Below, piece after piece: positions 45,514-56,325 of a stretch of 64,000 nucleotides of DNA. The notes beneath the pieces were generated by a model, which worked only from the letters and a program-made list of their open reading frames with translations, did not search any database and was not told the origin of the DNA. This stretch comes from Lumnitzera littorea (taxonomy: Eukaryota > Streptophyta > Magnoliopsida > Myrtales > Combretaceae): the NCBI GenBank assembly GCA_024138015.1, contig JAMXBB010000004.1:106734365-106798364 (forward strand), read 5' to 3'. The first letter of the stretch is position 1; each line of letters opens with the position of its first letter. The position numbers and the translations under genes are program-made.

Positions 45514-48500
45514 GTAACATCAAATCAAACAAGGAGAAACACATTGGCACCCCAATTTCCTTATGCAACTAGTTTTCAGTTCTTGTTAATAAGTCTCTTT
45601 GGAGAAGCAACATTAGATCAATTAAGAGCATTCGATTTCTAGTTAGTCCGATTAGTTAAGCTTTTCTTTTAAACAATTTGAATTCATTTAATAAAGTTAG
45701 TTCCTTTCTTTCTTTCAATTTTTATTTGTTATTTACTTGTTACCCTTTTGCCTTTTTCTTTACTCTTCAGATTCAATAAAAACAATGAACATAATGGTGA
45801 TATCTCGCGTTTGTAAATGATGAAAGTACCAATATCACCTTTGGCCCTGTTGGGTTAAACGTCGGAGATGATATTGAGACCCTAAGCGAAACACAAAGAG
45901 TTGACATCGGTTTGAACAAGGGAGAGTGATTATTGATCAATTGATAGTTGCGATCAATTTGGGAACAAAAGAGAATTTGCAAAACTTGAAAATTGGGGCT
46001 AATTTAGCAAATGAGCAGAAACAGGAGCTATCAGATTTATTATCAGAATACTTGGATATATTCGCTTAGTCCTATGAGCACATGCTTGGTTTGGATTTGT
46101 CAATTGTAGTTCACAAGTTGCCTACAAGAGATGATATTAAACTGAAAAGACAAAAGTTTAATCGGTTTAGGCCAAATATACTCCTTAAAATAAAAGAAGA
46201 AGTAAAGAAATTACCGAAAGTTAAGTTCATAGAAATGTTAGATTACTTCAAATGGGTAGCCAATGTTATGCTGATGTTGAAGAAAAATGGGAAAATTAGG
46301 GTATGTGTGGACTTTCATGATTTAAATCAGGCGACACCTAAGGATAACTTCCCTTTACCACACATTGATGTATTAGTGGACAACATGGCTGGAAATAATC
46401 TTTTCTCATTTATGGATGGTTTCTCAGGATATAATTAGATCAAGATAACAGAAGAAGATCAAATCAAAACCACCTTTGTTACCACTTGGGGAACATTCTG
46501 TTACCTTGTAATGCCTTTTGAGTTGAAGAACGCTAGGGCAACTTATTACTGTATTATGGTTGCTCTGTTTCATGACATGATGCACCAAGAAATAGAAGTT
46601 TATATAGACGATATGATTGCCAAATCCAAGGAGAATGAGAATCATGTCAATGTTTTGCGAAAACTGTTCGAGTGATTGAGGAAGTTTTAACTAAAGCTGA
46701 ATCTAAAAAAGTACACCTTTGGAGTAACCTTGAGCAAATAATTAGGTTTTGTGGTCAGCAGGAAAGGAATCGAAGTGGATTTAGACAAAGTTAAGTAATT
46801 GTAAACAAGCCTGCATTGAAGACTGTAAAAGAAGTTTAGGGATTATTGGGGAGGTTAAATTACATTGCTCGATTTGTATCACAGCTAATCGATAAATACA
46901 AGCTGTTCTTAAGGAAGAATGCAATGATAGAATGGGATGAAGAGTGTGAGCAAGTGTTTACTAAAATCAAGGAGTATCTCATGAATCCGCTAATGCGAGT
47001 CACTCCTACCAGGATGGTCAGTGATTCTTTACTTGACGATCTTCCTTGAATCGATGGGATGTATGCTGGGGCAAAGAGATGAAACATGTAGAAAAGATCA
47101 CCCTATATATTACTTAAGCAAGAAGTTCATAGATGATTAATAGAAATACTCAAAGGTGGAAAGAACCCGTTATGCCTTAGTATAGGTGATGCACAGGCTC
47201 AAGTAGTATATTCTCTATTACTTAGTGGAGTTGTTAACAAAACATGACCCATTGAGGTATTTAGCAAAAAAGGCGGCATTAATAAGGAGAATATCGAAGT
47301 GGTAGATGCTGCTCTTTGAGTTTAATAATAAATATGTAAGTTAAAATTCAATCAAAGGGTAGGCAGTGTTTGATCAATTGGCAAAATACCCGCTAAAAGA
47401 TGAAGATGAAGATGATGGTTCGAAAGTTCAGTTTCCTGATGAAATGTGATGGTGCTGAATGAACTGAGTGCTGAAAAACCGAAATGGAGAATGTACTTTG
47501 ATAGAGTAGCCAATGTGTTCAGATGTAGGATAAGAGTAATACTGGTATCACCTGAGGGTAATTATTTTCCTATGGTAGCCAAGTTAGCATTTCCATATAC
47601 AAACAACATAACGAAATATGAAGCTTACATTTTGGGGCTCAAAATGCCGTTAGACATGGGAATACAAAGGCTTGAAGTATATGGTGATTCCTCTCTTATA
47701 ATTCTCCCAATTCTAGGGGAATATAAGACAAAAGACGGAAAGTTGATACCTTATCATAAGCATTTAGGATAACTGATTGAAAGATTTTAGGAAATTTCAT
47801 TCACTTATATTCTGAGAACCCAAAATCAATTTGTCGATGCATTAGCTATGTTAGTATCAATGGTGAAAGCTACAGATGGGATAGAAATTTAGCCCTTGAA
47901 GATTGAGATAGAGGAAATACCAGCTTTTTATCTAATCGTTAAAGAGAAAGAACTGAAGAAGCCCTGGTATTGTGATATCAAAAAGTTACTTCAAATGGTG
48001 AGTTCCCTAATGAGGCTGATATAAAAGATAGAAAAGCTTTAAGAAGATTAGTTGCTCATTCCCTGTTAAGTGGAGCTACATTATAAAAAAGATCACATGA
48101 TACGACATTACTAAAATGTATAGACGAAGAGGAAGCTGAGAAGTTAATGAAAGAAGTGCATGAAGGAGTTTGTGGTCTTCATATGAATTGGTACATGTTA
48201 GCTAAGAAAATCGCAAGGATGGGTTATTTTTGGATGATGATGGAATCAAACTGTATTAAGTACGTAAGGCATTATCACCTTTGTTAGGTATATGCTAATA
48301 AAATCAACTCTCTTCCCCAAGAATTACAAGCGTTGTTATCTCCTTAGCCTTTCTTAATGTGGGGAATAGATATGATTGGTCCAATTTCGCCAATGGCTTC
48401 AAACGAGGATAGAATTATTTTAGTTACGATTGATTATTTTACTAAGTCAGTGGCAGTAGCGTCGTATGCTATGGTGACCAAAGGAGTGGTTGTTAGATTT

Positions 48501-49209
48501 CTGAAAAGAGATATCATTGCTAGATATGGTGCACTTGAGTCTATTATTATGGAGAATGGGTCAAATTTGAACAACAAGTTGATAGCTGAAGTATCTAACT
48601 AGTTTAAGATTAATCATAGAAACTCGACTCCATACCAACCTCTAATGAACATGGCAATTGAAGCTGCTAATAACAATATTAAGAGAATTATAGAGAAGAT
48701 GGCAATCACTTATAGAGATGGACATGAAATGCTTCCCTTTGCTCTCATGGCTTATAGAACCTTAGTCAGAACCTCTATAGGTGCAACACCCTATTCATTA
48801 GTATATAGAACTGAAGTAGTACTATTAGTGGAAGTAAAAATGTCTTCATTCCGAGTGTCAGCAGAAATTCAACTCAATGAAGCAAAGGGTAAGAAAGCGA
48901 ATGGAGCATTTGAACCTCCTAGATAAAAGGAGGCTTGCAATAATATGTAATGGTTAGTGTTACCAACAAAGGATGATCAAAGCTTTTAACAAGAAGGTAT
49001 GTTCGAGGTATTTCAAGGAAGGAGATTTGGTGTTGAAGAAAGTATTGTCGAACGCAAAAGACCCCAAGGGCAAATTTGCTCCGAATTATGAAGGCCCTTA
49101 TGTAGTAAAAAGGGTATTGTTGATAGGTACGTTAGTATTAACAGAAATGGATGGTCTGGAATTAAGGGGACTTGTGAATTTAGATGCAGTTAAATTGTAT
49201 TATCCATGA
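45514..49209 (+). pseudogene. Ogre RT, two RNase H domains and integrase (pol pseudogene)
   Basis: The recognisable linker starts near 45770 (NVGDDIETLSETQRVDIGL). RT: RVCVDFHDLNQATPKDNFPL, LFSFMDGFSGYN, and an intact YIDD box at 46601-46612. A first RNase H remnant lies near 47060-47340 (PIYYLSKKFIDD). A second, archaeal-like RNase H lies at 47460-47772 (KWRMYFDRVANVF, YEAYILGLKMPLDMGIQRLE, GDSSLIILPILGEYKTKDGK), a hallmark of the Tat lineage. Integrase: GYFWMMMESNCIKYVRHYHLC, then MWGIDMIGPISPMASN (48357) and FALMAYRTLVRTSIGATPYS. The second catalytic Asp appears as Glu (IIMENGSNLNN). The C-terminal part ends at 49209. Many stops and several frame changes make it non-functional. Confidence 0.9.
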
Positions 49210-49697
49210 AAGCTGAGTTCAATAAAGATTCCAATTTTTCTTGACAATTGTTTGTGGTTAATCTTTCATTGTTTACAGGCAAAGTTGATATCTGTGAATG
49301 TTCTCAAATTAGGATAGTTATTGACCGATAAATGCTTCACCAATAAATCGTTGTATGCCATGATTATTAGCCTCACATACTTAAACACCAAACACTTACC
49401 AATAAATTTAAATCACCAAAAAAAGTGAAGTTGAATGCTCCTAATGATTTAATCCTATTTTTCAAGAATCATAGAGGTGGAAATTGAGAATCGGCGACAA
49501 CAAAAGCATAATCAAGACATGAGCATGGTATGGCTAAAAGACTCATAAGCTAAAAAGTTTCAATCATGATTGAATCCCATAAGTGAAGAAGACTCTATTT
49601 CAAGAAAAAACACAATATTGACAAGGTACCTTGGTGACTTTTTTCTATCTGAATAAGTGAATATCAGGAATCGATACGAGGTGTGCTAATTGGGTGT
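49210..49697 (+). other. Ogre non-coding DNA downstream of integrase
   Basis: No coding signal. It is the left flank of the Retand-type insertion; the Ogre 3' region resumes at 63070. Confidence 0.5.
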
Positions 49698-50170
49698 TGT
49701 TGATAGTCAGTTTTTGTCCACCCATCTTATTTGTCTATTTGTCTACCAACAGGCCATGTAATCTATATTCTTTGTAGATCGCCAGGTGATCTACATTATC
49801 GGTTCTACGCCGAGTGACACAAATCCGTTGCTGATTTGGATTAAAGTTTATGGCACGAACAGTTATCGCAAACATGGTTGTATTACGTAATTTCCTACTC
49901 TCCTTACATTTCAAGAAAGGTGTCTAATCAATAAGCTTCCATGTATGTCAATAGCTACTCTAATAACTACTACTTCAGGCATGATAATCTCTTATAAATA
50001 CGAGAATGAAACTTTGTAAGAGATATCTGATAACTCTTAACTTCTTTATTCTATCCTTCTCATTCTTACTTACTAGCTTAGGCATCGGAGTGGCCACATT
50101 AGACTAGCCTCGGTACTAAGTATTTTCTTTATCTTTGTAGGATATTTTCGACCCCTAAAATTCACCAACA
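49698..50170 (+). repeat. Retand-type 5' LTR
   Basis: It begins TGTTGATAGTCAGTTTTTGT and ends ATTCACCAACA. A TATA box TATAAATA lies at 49993-50000, and R probably starts near 50025. Confidence 0.88.
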
Positions 50171-50175
50171 ATATT

Positions 50176-50185
50176 TGGCGCCGTT
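50176..50185 (+). promoter_or_regulatory. Retand-type primer-binding site
   Basis: TGGCGCCGTT, the first ten bases of the tRNA-Asp-type site, intact, five bases after the LTR. The following bases no longer match. Confidence 0.75.
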
Positions 50186-50219
50186 ATTTTTCCTAAACAC
50201 ACTCACATAGCTAAAACTA

Positions 50220-51240
50220 AAATGACCAAGAGTGCAGGTGCTAGTACTTCTTCCCAACACTAGAAGGGGGAGTCGGCATACTGATGAGCAATGACTGGCT
50301 ATACTCGAGCAATTATGCCTCGATTTGGCCAAGGAAAACTCAAAGTTAAACAAAAAGCATGAACAAATCCTTAACCTCCTTCATAATAGTATTAATCCAA
50401 ATCAGAACAATGAGCATGGCAATCACGATACCGATAATAGCGATGATTCAATTTATTTACCTGAGTTACAGGAAAAGCAAGCTGAGGTTGCAATGGGACC
50501 CTTGGCTCCTACTTTCAAAAAGAATAATAGAGGCAACTAACTACAGTAGGTGCACCATGTAGGTCCTTTGCATGTAAGTACCCCTACTACATCAAGTAAG
50601 CAATTCGAAATCAAGAAGAGTCCCTTTGTTCCAGCGATTTTAAAGGAAGTGATACCTTGGCACATCAAGTTGTCGCGGTTTGAAACTTATGATAGAACAA
50701 AGGACTTCGAAGATCACTTAGAATACTACCGTACGTTGGCTAAATTGCATAGTTTGAGTGATATAGTGACTAGCCTACCTTTTCCCTCAACCTTGAAGAA
50801 TGCAGCTAATACATGGTTCAAACACTTAAAACCGAACACTATTTCTTGTTTCGATGAATTAGCAGAAGTGTTTCTTCAACACTTCCTTACAAGTAAACTT
50901 CCTATTAAGAATTCCTCAATCCTTAACACAATAAAAAAAAAAAAAATTAGATGAGTTAATTAGAGACTACTTGGCCAGGTTTATGGCCAAAATGGTTCAA
51001 ATCCCAGAATTAGACATAAGTATGGCCCTTAATGCCGTGATTAATGGAGTTAAGCCTCATGGAAACTTTTTCAAGCCTCTCCTAAGGCTAAAGTCACCTC
51101 ATACATCCGTCAGGAAGATAACATAAAGATCCGGTGAGAAGCTGATCAAAATAGAGGAGATAGAAAAAACAATAAGAGAAAAAGTGCAAAGGACATACTT
51201 GGCTCAGATGATGATCAAAGTCTAAATGCCGAGAGAAGGA
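50220..51240 (+). pseudogene. Retand-type gag pseudogene
   Basis: Gag core is KKSPFVPAILKEVIPWHIK, then ETYDRTKDFEDHLEYYRTLA, LKNAANTWFKHLKPNTISCF and DELAEVFLQHFLTSK. At a run of 14 A residues (50933-50946) the frame is lost, and the protein continues in another frame as LDELIRDYLARFMAKM. Further stops follow. An N-terminal linker (50325-50540) lies in yet another frame. No zinc knuckle was recognised. Confidence 0.85.
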
Positions 51241-51439
51241 GACTAAGAATTCTAACATTTTCATCCTATACACCCGTCAATCGTCTAATTTCGGACATAT
51301 CAAGGGAGGTATGTGAGTAGCGAGGCATTCTGCAGTAGCCGGAAAGAATGAGAGGAAATCCCTCGAGAAGAAATTCTAGTAAGTACTATGACTTCTACTA
51401 CGACAAGGGTCACAACACAGATGAGTACATATAACTCAA

Positions 51440-52225
51440 GAACGTGATTGAAGATGCAATTCAAAGTGGGCATTTGCAAAAATTCCTAGTGCATGACACC
51501 AAAAATATTGAGAGAGCATCTCAGAGGAGATGTGAGGAACAAGAGAATGATACTTGGCTAACTGTGGCCAAGAGAGATACAAAGGATGCAAATCTTAGTA
51601 GAGCACCCAATGAAGTGATCAACACCATTGTCGGTGAACCTATTATTGGCCAATCAAGCTCTTCAAGTTTAACGAATGCCAAAAATTACGCCTGCAACAT
51701 CTAAGGTAAGAAGGTTAGGATTGATAACACAATTTCTTTCACGGAGGATGACTTTGAGAGCATCCAGAGACCGCATGATGATGCGTTAGTGATCAATACA
51801 AGAATTGTAAACTTCGAAGTCAAGAAGATTCTTGTTGACATGAGAAGTTTGGCTAATCTCATTTTTCAGCATGTATTCGACCGGATGAGACCCAAGATCA
51901 AGGCACAGTTAAGATCTTACAAGTATGATCTGTATGCCTTCAACAACCAACTAGTTTAAGTAACCAAAGTAATTTCTTTGTTGATATAGATTAGCAATGA
52001 CGACCATGTCACAGAGGATAAAGTGGACTTCCTTGTCATCAAATGTTGGTCCCCATACAACATGATAATGGGACAACTGTGTCAGCATTTACTTAGCATT
52101 GTCCCTTTAACTGTACATCTTAAAGCTAAGTTTCTTACATTCATGGGAGTCAATGTGTGTAAAAGGGACTAGAAATTGGCAAGGTCGTTATATATGCGGG
52201 CTTTAAGATGAGAAGAGGTATTTCA
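51440..52225 (+). pseudogene. Retand-type protease pseudogene
   Basis: The protease segment RIDNTISFTEDDFESIQRPH, then KKILVDMRSLANLIFQHVF aligns with the D-T/S-G-S active site of Tat proteases. Here the Asp is followed by Met-Arg-Ser instead, so activity should be lost. A stop occurs after FNNQLV. The preceding open frame (51444-51704) is the linker between gag and protease. Confidence 0.7.
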
Positions 52226-53640
52226 GGTGAAAACTTATCCGGAAGGCAAGTTAGTTGGCATAGAGAATGCCGAGAGTGATACTAAGGAAATTTCTTTAGG
52301 AAATACTGAGGAAATTTCTTTAGGAAATGACCTTAGGAAAACTTCGCGGATTAGGAAACCCTTGTTAACAGATATTTGGAAAAGTTTAATCAACTTCTTG
52401 CAAGCCAACGCTGACGTGTTTGCATGGTCTCCTTCAAACATGCCGGGTACCTCAAGAGAAATTATGGTACACAAGCTCCAAATTGATTCGAATGTGAAGG
52501 TGGTCAAACAAAACAAGAGGCATTTTACACCAGAGAGACAAGTAGTAATAGAGGAAAAAGTCTAGAAATTATTGAAGGTAAGATTTATTCGGGAAAAGCC
52601 TTATTCGACTTGGCTAGCCAATTGTGTATTAGTTAAGAAGTCTAATGGCAAGTAGTGAATGTGCATAAACTTTACGGATTTTAATAAGGCTTGTCCCAAG
52701 GATTGTTTCTCATTGCTGAAAATTGATCAGATGGTAGATGCAACCGTTGGACACACATTACTTTCTTTTATGGATACTTTCTCTAGTTATAACCAAATCA
52801 AGATGGACAGTGAGGATCAAGTCCATACGTCTTTTGTTACCAATTTTGGAACGTATTGTTACACAGTGATGCCTTTTGGTTTGAAAAATATCGGTGCAAC
52901 ATACCAGAGACTTGTTACTAAGATGTTTAAACCCTAGATTCACAAAAATGTTGAAGTATATGCCGATGACATGATTGTGAAGAGTGTGAAGGAGGATCGG
53001 CATCTTACTGACCTTAAGGAGACATTTGCTACATTTAGGAGATACAGCATGAAACTTAACCCACAGAAATGCATTTTTGGCGCAACATCAAGAAAATTTT
53101 TAGGATATATGGTTACTTAGCATAGCATTGAGGCTAACTTGAGAAAGATTGAGGCGATAAGGAATATGAAATCCTCTTGCACTGTTAAGGAAGTGTAGGA
53201 ACTCATCGGGTGTATAGCCACCCTCAACAAATTTATGTCGAGAAGTGTTGATGGGTGTGCGAAGTTCTTTAAAATCTTAAAAAATCTGAAAGAATTCAAG
53301 TGGTCCAACGATTGCGAGAGAGCTTTCGGTGATCTCAAAGAATTCCTTGCGTTGCTACCAATACTCTCGACACCTATTTCAAGAGAGAATTTATATTTAT
53401 ATCTATTGGTTAGTTGTATAGCTCTTTCTTCTATATTGGTCCAAATCGACGGCAAAGAGCATCGACCCGTTTATTACGTAAGTCATGTCTTACACGAGCT
53501 AGAGCTCTGGTATACAAAAATTGAAAATTTTGTTTTAGCAGTGGTTCTCTCAGCAAGGAAGTTGAAGCCGTATTTTGAAGCTCACCAGATCATAGTGCTC
53601 ATTGATCAGCCATTGCGGCAAGCATTACAATGACTTGACT
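52226..53640 (+). pseudogene. Retand-type reverse transcriptase and RNase H pseudogene
   Basis: The frame starts VKTYPEGKLVGIENAESDTK and includes NADVFAWSPSNMPGTSREIM, INFTDFNKACPKDCFSLLKI, VMPFGLKNIGATYQRLV and an intact YADD box (52959-52970, followed by MIVKSVKEDRH). Thumb and RNase H follow: EFKWSNDCERAFGDLKEFL, HRPVYYVSHVLHELELWYTK and ARKLKPYFEAHQIIVLIDQP. The whole stretch is in one frame, interrupted by a handful of stops, many at positions where relatives have Gln or Trp. It is the best-preserved pol region in the window. Confidence 0.9.
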
Positions 53641-55515
53641 CCTTTAGGAGGATGATGAAATATGCCTTAGAGCTGAGTGCCCATGGCGTATAATACAACC
53701 TAGAACGACACTAAAGGCTCAAGTGCTGGCAAATTTTGTAGCCGAGTTCACTAGTAAGGAAGATAGTGTGGAGTTTGCTAAGAAACCTATTTGGTTCCTT
53801 TATGTGGATGGTTCTTCGACAAAAGAAGGAAGTGGTGCATGCCCTATTCTCCATGGCCCCCCATAATGTTAAAGTTTATTATGCTTTAAAACTTGGATTT
53901 TCGGCCAGCAAGAATGAAGTAGAGTATGAAGCTTTAATTGTCCGATTGAAAATGGCAAAAGAGATTGGTGCCAAGATACTTAAAGTGTTCTTTGATTCGC
54001 AATTGGTGATGAATCAAGTCATGGAAAGTTACGCGATAAGGGAAGAGGAGATGAGCAAGTACCTACTGGTGGTATGAATGTTCACAGAAGAATTTTAATC
54101 TTTCGTCATCCATAAAATTTTGAGAAGTAAGAATATTGCTGTTGACAAGTTATCAAAATTAGCTAGTGTGGCATTCCCTGAATTGAGCGACAAACTTTTT
54201 GTTGTATTTTTTTTTTGCAGAAAAGTTTATTCGCTCTTTCGCAAAGTTGTGAGTTGGTTCCTTGCCCAAGAGAAGAATCTAGGATGGATCCCCTAGTAGA
54301 TTATTTGAGGTATGGTATTCTTCTAGATGACAAGAAAGGAGTGCGAAGATTGACTTACTAAGTCGCGAACTACACGCTGATTGATGGTCAGCTATACCAA
54401 CGCGGCATATCATAACCTTATCTTTGATGCCTTCCTTCGAAAGATTCCCAAAGGGTGTTATCCGAGCTGCATGTGGGCGTATGCAATAACCATGTAAAAG
54501 CGCAAACACTATATGTTTGAGTACTGTGACTTAGCTATTACTGGTCGATCATCAGAAAAGATGCAAAGGAAGTTGTCCAGTATTATCCTCAGTGCCAAAA
54601 GCACGAGTCGCCGAGTCATGTGCCTGTAACTGAGTTATATAGCCTAACCAGCCCTTAACCCTTCGCCCATAGGGGCTAGTTATTCTTGAACCCTTTCTGA
54701 AGTTTACTGCCCAATGACAATTCATCATTGTTGCTACAGATTACTTTACCAAATGGGCAGAGGCCGAAGCAGTAGTGAAGATCACCAAGCAGAAAGTGTA
54801 AGCATTCATTTTCAGTTCCATTATATTAAGATTTGGACTTCCTTACATGATAATCATCGATAACGGCCTACAATTTGATAACAATAAGTTTTGGGCATTT
54901 TGTGAGAAGTATGACATTCGCCTCAACTACACCTTTATAGCACACCTTCAGATGAATGGACAAGTTGAAGCTATAAACAATATCATCTTACACGGCCTGA
55001 GACGAAAAGTAGATCAAGTTAGAGGGAAATGGGCTAATGAACAACCGAATGTTTTATAAGGGTATTGAACCACCTACAGAACTGCGACTGGGGAGACACC
55101 CTTTAGGTTAGTATATAGTACGAAAGCCATGTTGCTGATTGAGTTGAATTTGCTAAATCTATGGATGCAGAATTTTGATGTTATGGTTAATTAAGTTAGA
55201 TTAACAGCAAATTTGGACACCATTGATGAAATCTAGGATATTGCACGAGCTAGGGTTGTGGCATACCAGCATAGAGTGGTAAGGTATTACAATCAGAAAG
55301 TGAAGCATAAGGTTTTTCATCTTGGAAATCTGGTTTGCTGAAAGATGGAAGCTACTAGTACGCGAGCAAGTCAAGGGAAGCTTGGCATAAACTAGGAGGA
55401 TCCTGTCAAGATTCGAGAAGTCGTTGGTGAGAGGGCCTACTAATTAGAAAGGTTGGATATATCTATCATCCCTCGAGCATGGAATGTTGAGAATTTGAAA
55501 TTATATTTCAATTAA
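53641..55515 (+). pseudogene. Retand-type second RNase H and integrase pseudogene
   Basis: The archaeal-type second RNase H is partly open at 53766-54077 (LGFSASKNEVEYEALIVRLK, MAKEIGAKILKVFFDSQLVM). The integrase is in pieces: the zinc-binding region near 54470-54610; the catalytic core with MIIIDNGLQFDNNKF (54847) and HLQMNGQVEAINN, which keeps the second Asp and the Glu; and a C-terminal part ending near 55515 (VWNVENLKLYFN-like). Frames change several times. Confidence 0.8.
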
Positions 55516-55797
55516 TTATTTAGATGATGTTCATCTCCACTCATTTGTAAGGCGACGACCTATATGCTTGTAAGACTATGGTACTTTTTTATGAGAATTA
55601 TGTTTGAAATCTCATTATATTTCTTATTCTTTTTTATGATTGCCGAGTTAAAGAGTTCTAGGTTGCAAGGCAAACGAATTGACTTGAGTTCCAGTCTATC
55701 GTGATTAAGGAATTACATAAATTAATTTTACAGCCAAGTAATGTGGTTAGTCCATACCTCAAACGGCTAATGGACAATGTCTATAAAGACGCATGAA

Positions 55798-56195
55798 TTG
55801 AGCATATGAAATAAAATATGTCAGGAATTAATTGGGTATGTGAAATAAAACATGCTGTGAAATAATTAGGCGTATGAAATGAAACATGCCGATAATTAAT
55901 TGGGCACGTGAAGTAAAATATGCTGCGAAATAATTGGGCGTGTGAAATAAAACATACCAAAAAATAATTGGCTGTGTGAAATAAAATATACCGAGAATTA
56001 ATTATGCATGTGAAATAAAATATGCCAAGAAATATTTAGGCATGAGAAATAAAACATGTTGAGAATTAGTTAGGTGTGTGAAATAAAACATACCGTAAAA
56101 TACTTAGCATGTGAAACAAAACATGCTAATGAATAAGAGTGTGTGAAATAGAACACAGGGAACTCGTGGTACATGAAATAAAACATACTAAAAAC
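55798..56195 (+). repeat. Tandem array of about 12 units, 30-34 bp, each with a hairpin
   Basis: Consensus core is GTGTGAAATAAAACATGCCG, followed by a variable AATTAATTGGGC-like part. The period is 34 for the first eight complete units, then 33, 32 and 30. The core forms an inverted repeat around GAAATAAA. The best example is at 56105-56128: TAGCATGT, loop GAAACAAA, then ACATGCTA. It lies between pol and the antisense ORF. Confidence 0.88.
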
Positions 56196-56325
56196 AATCA
56201 TAAGAAAAATATTTCGTTTAATCAATGCAGTTACAAATGTATGGCTTATTATATGAAAAATATTTCCTTCAAATAATTACATGAGAGGATGCAAGGTAAA
56301 AAAAATACAAAGAAAATCCTATGGC

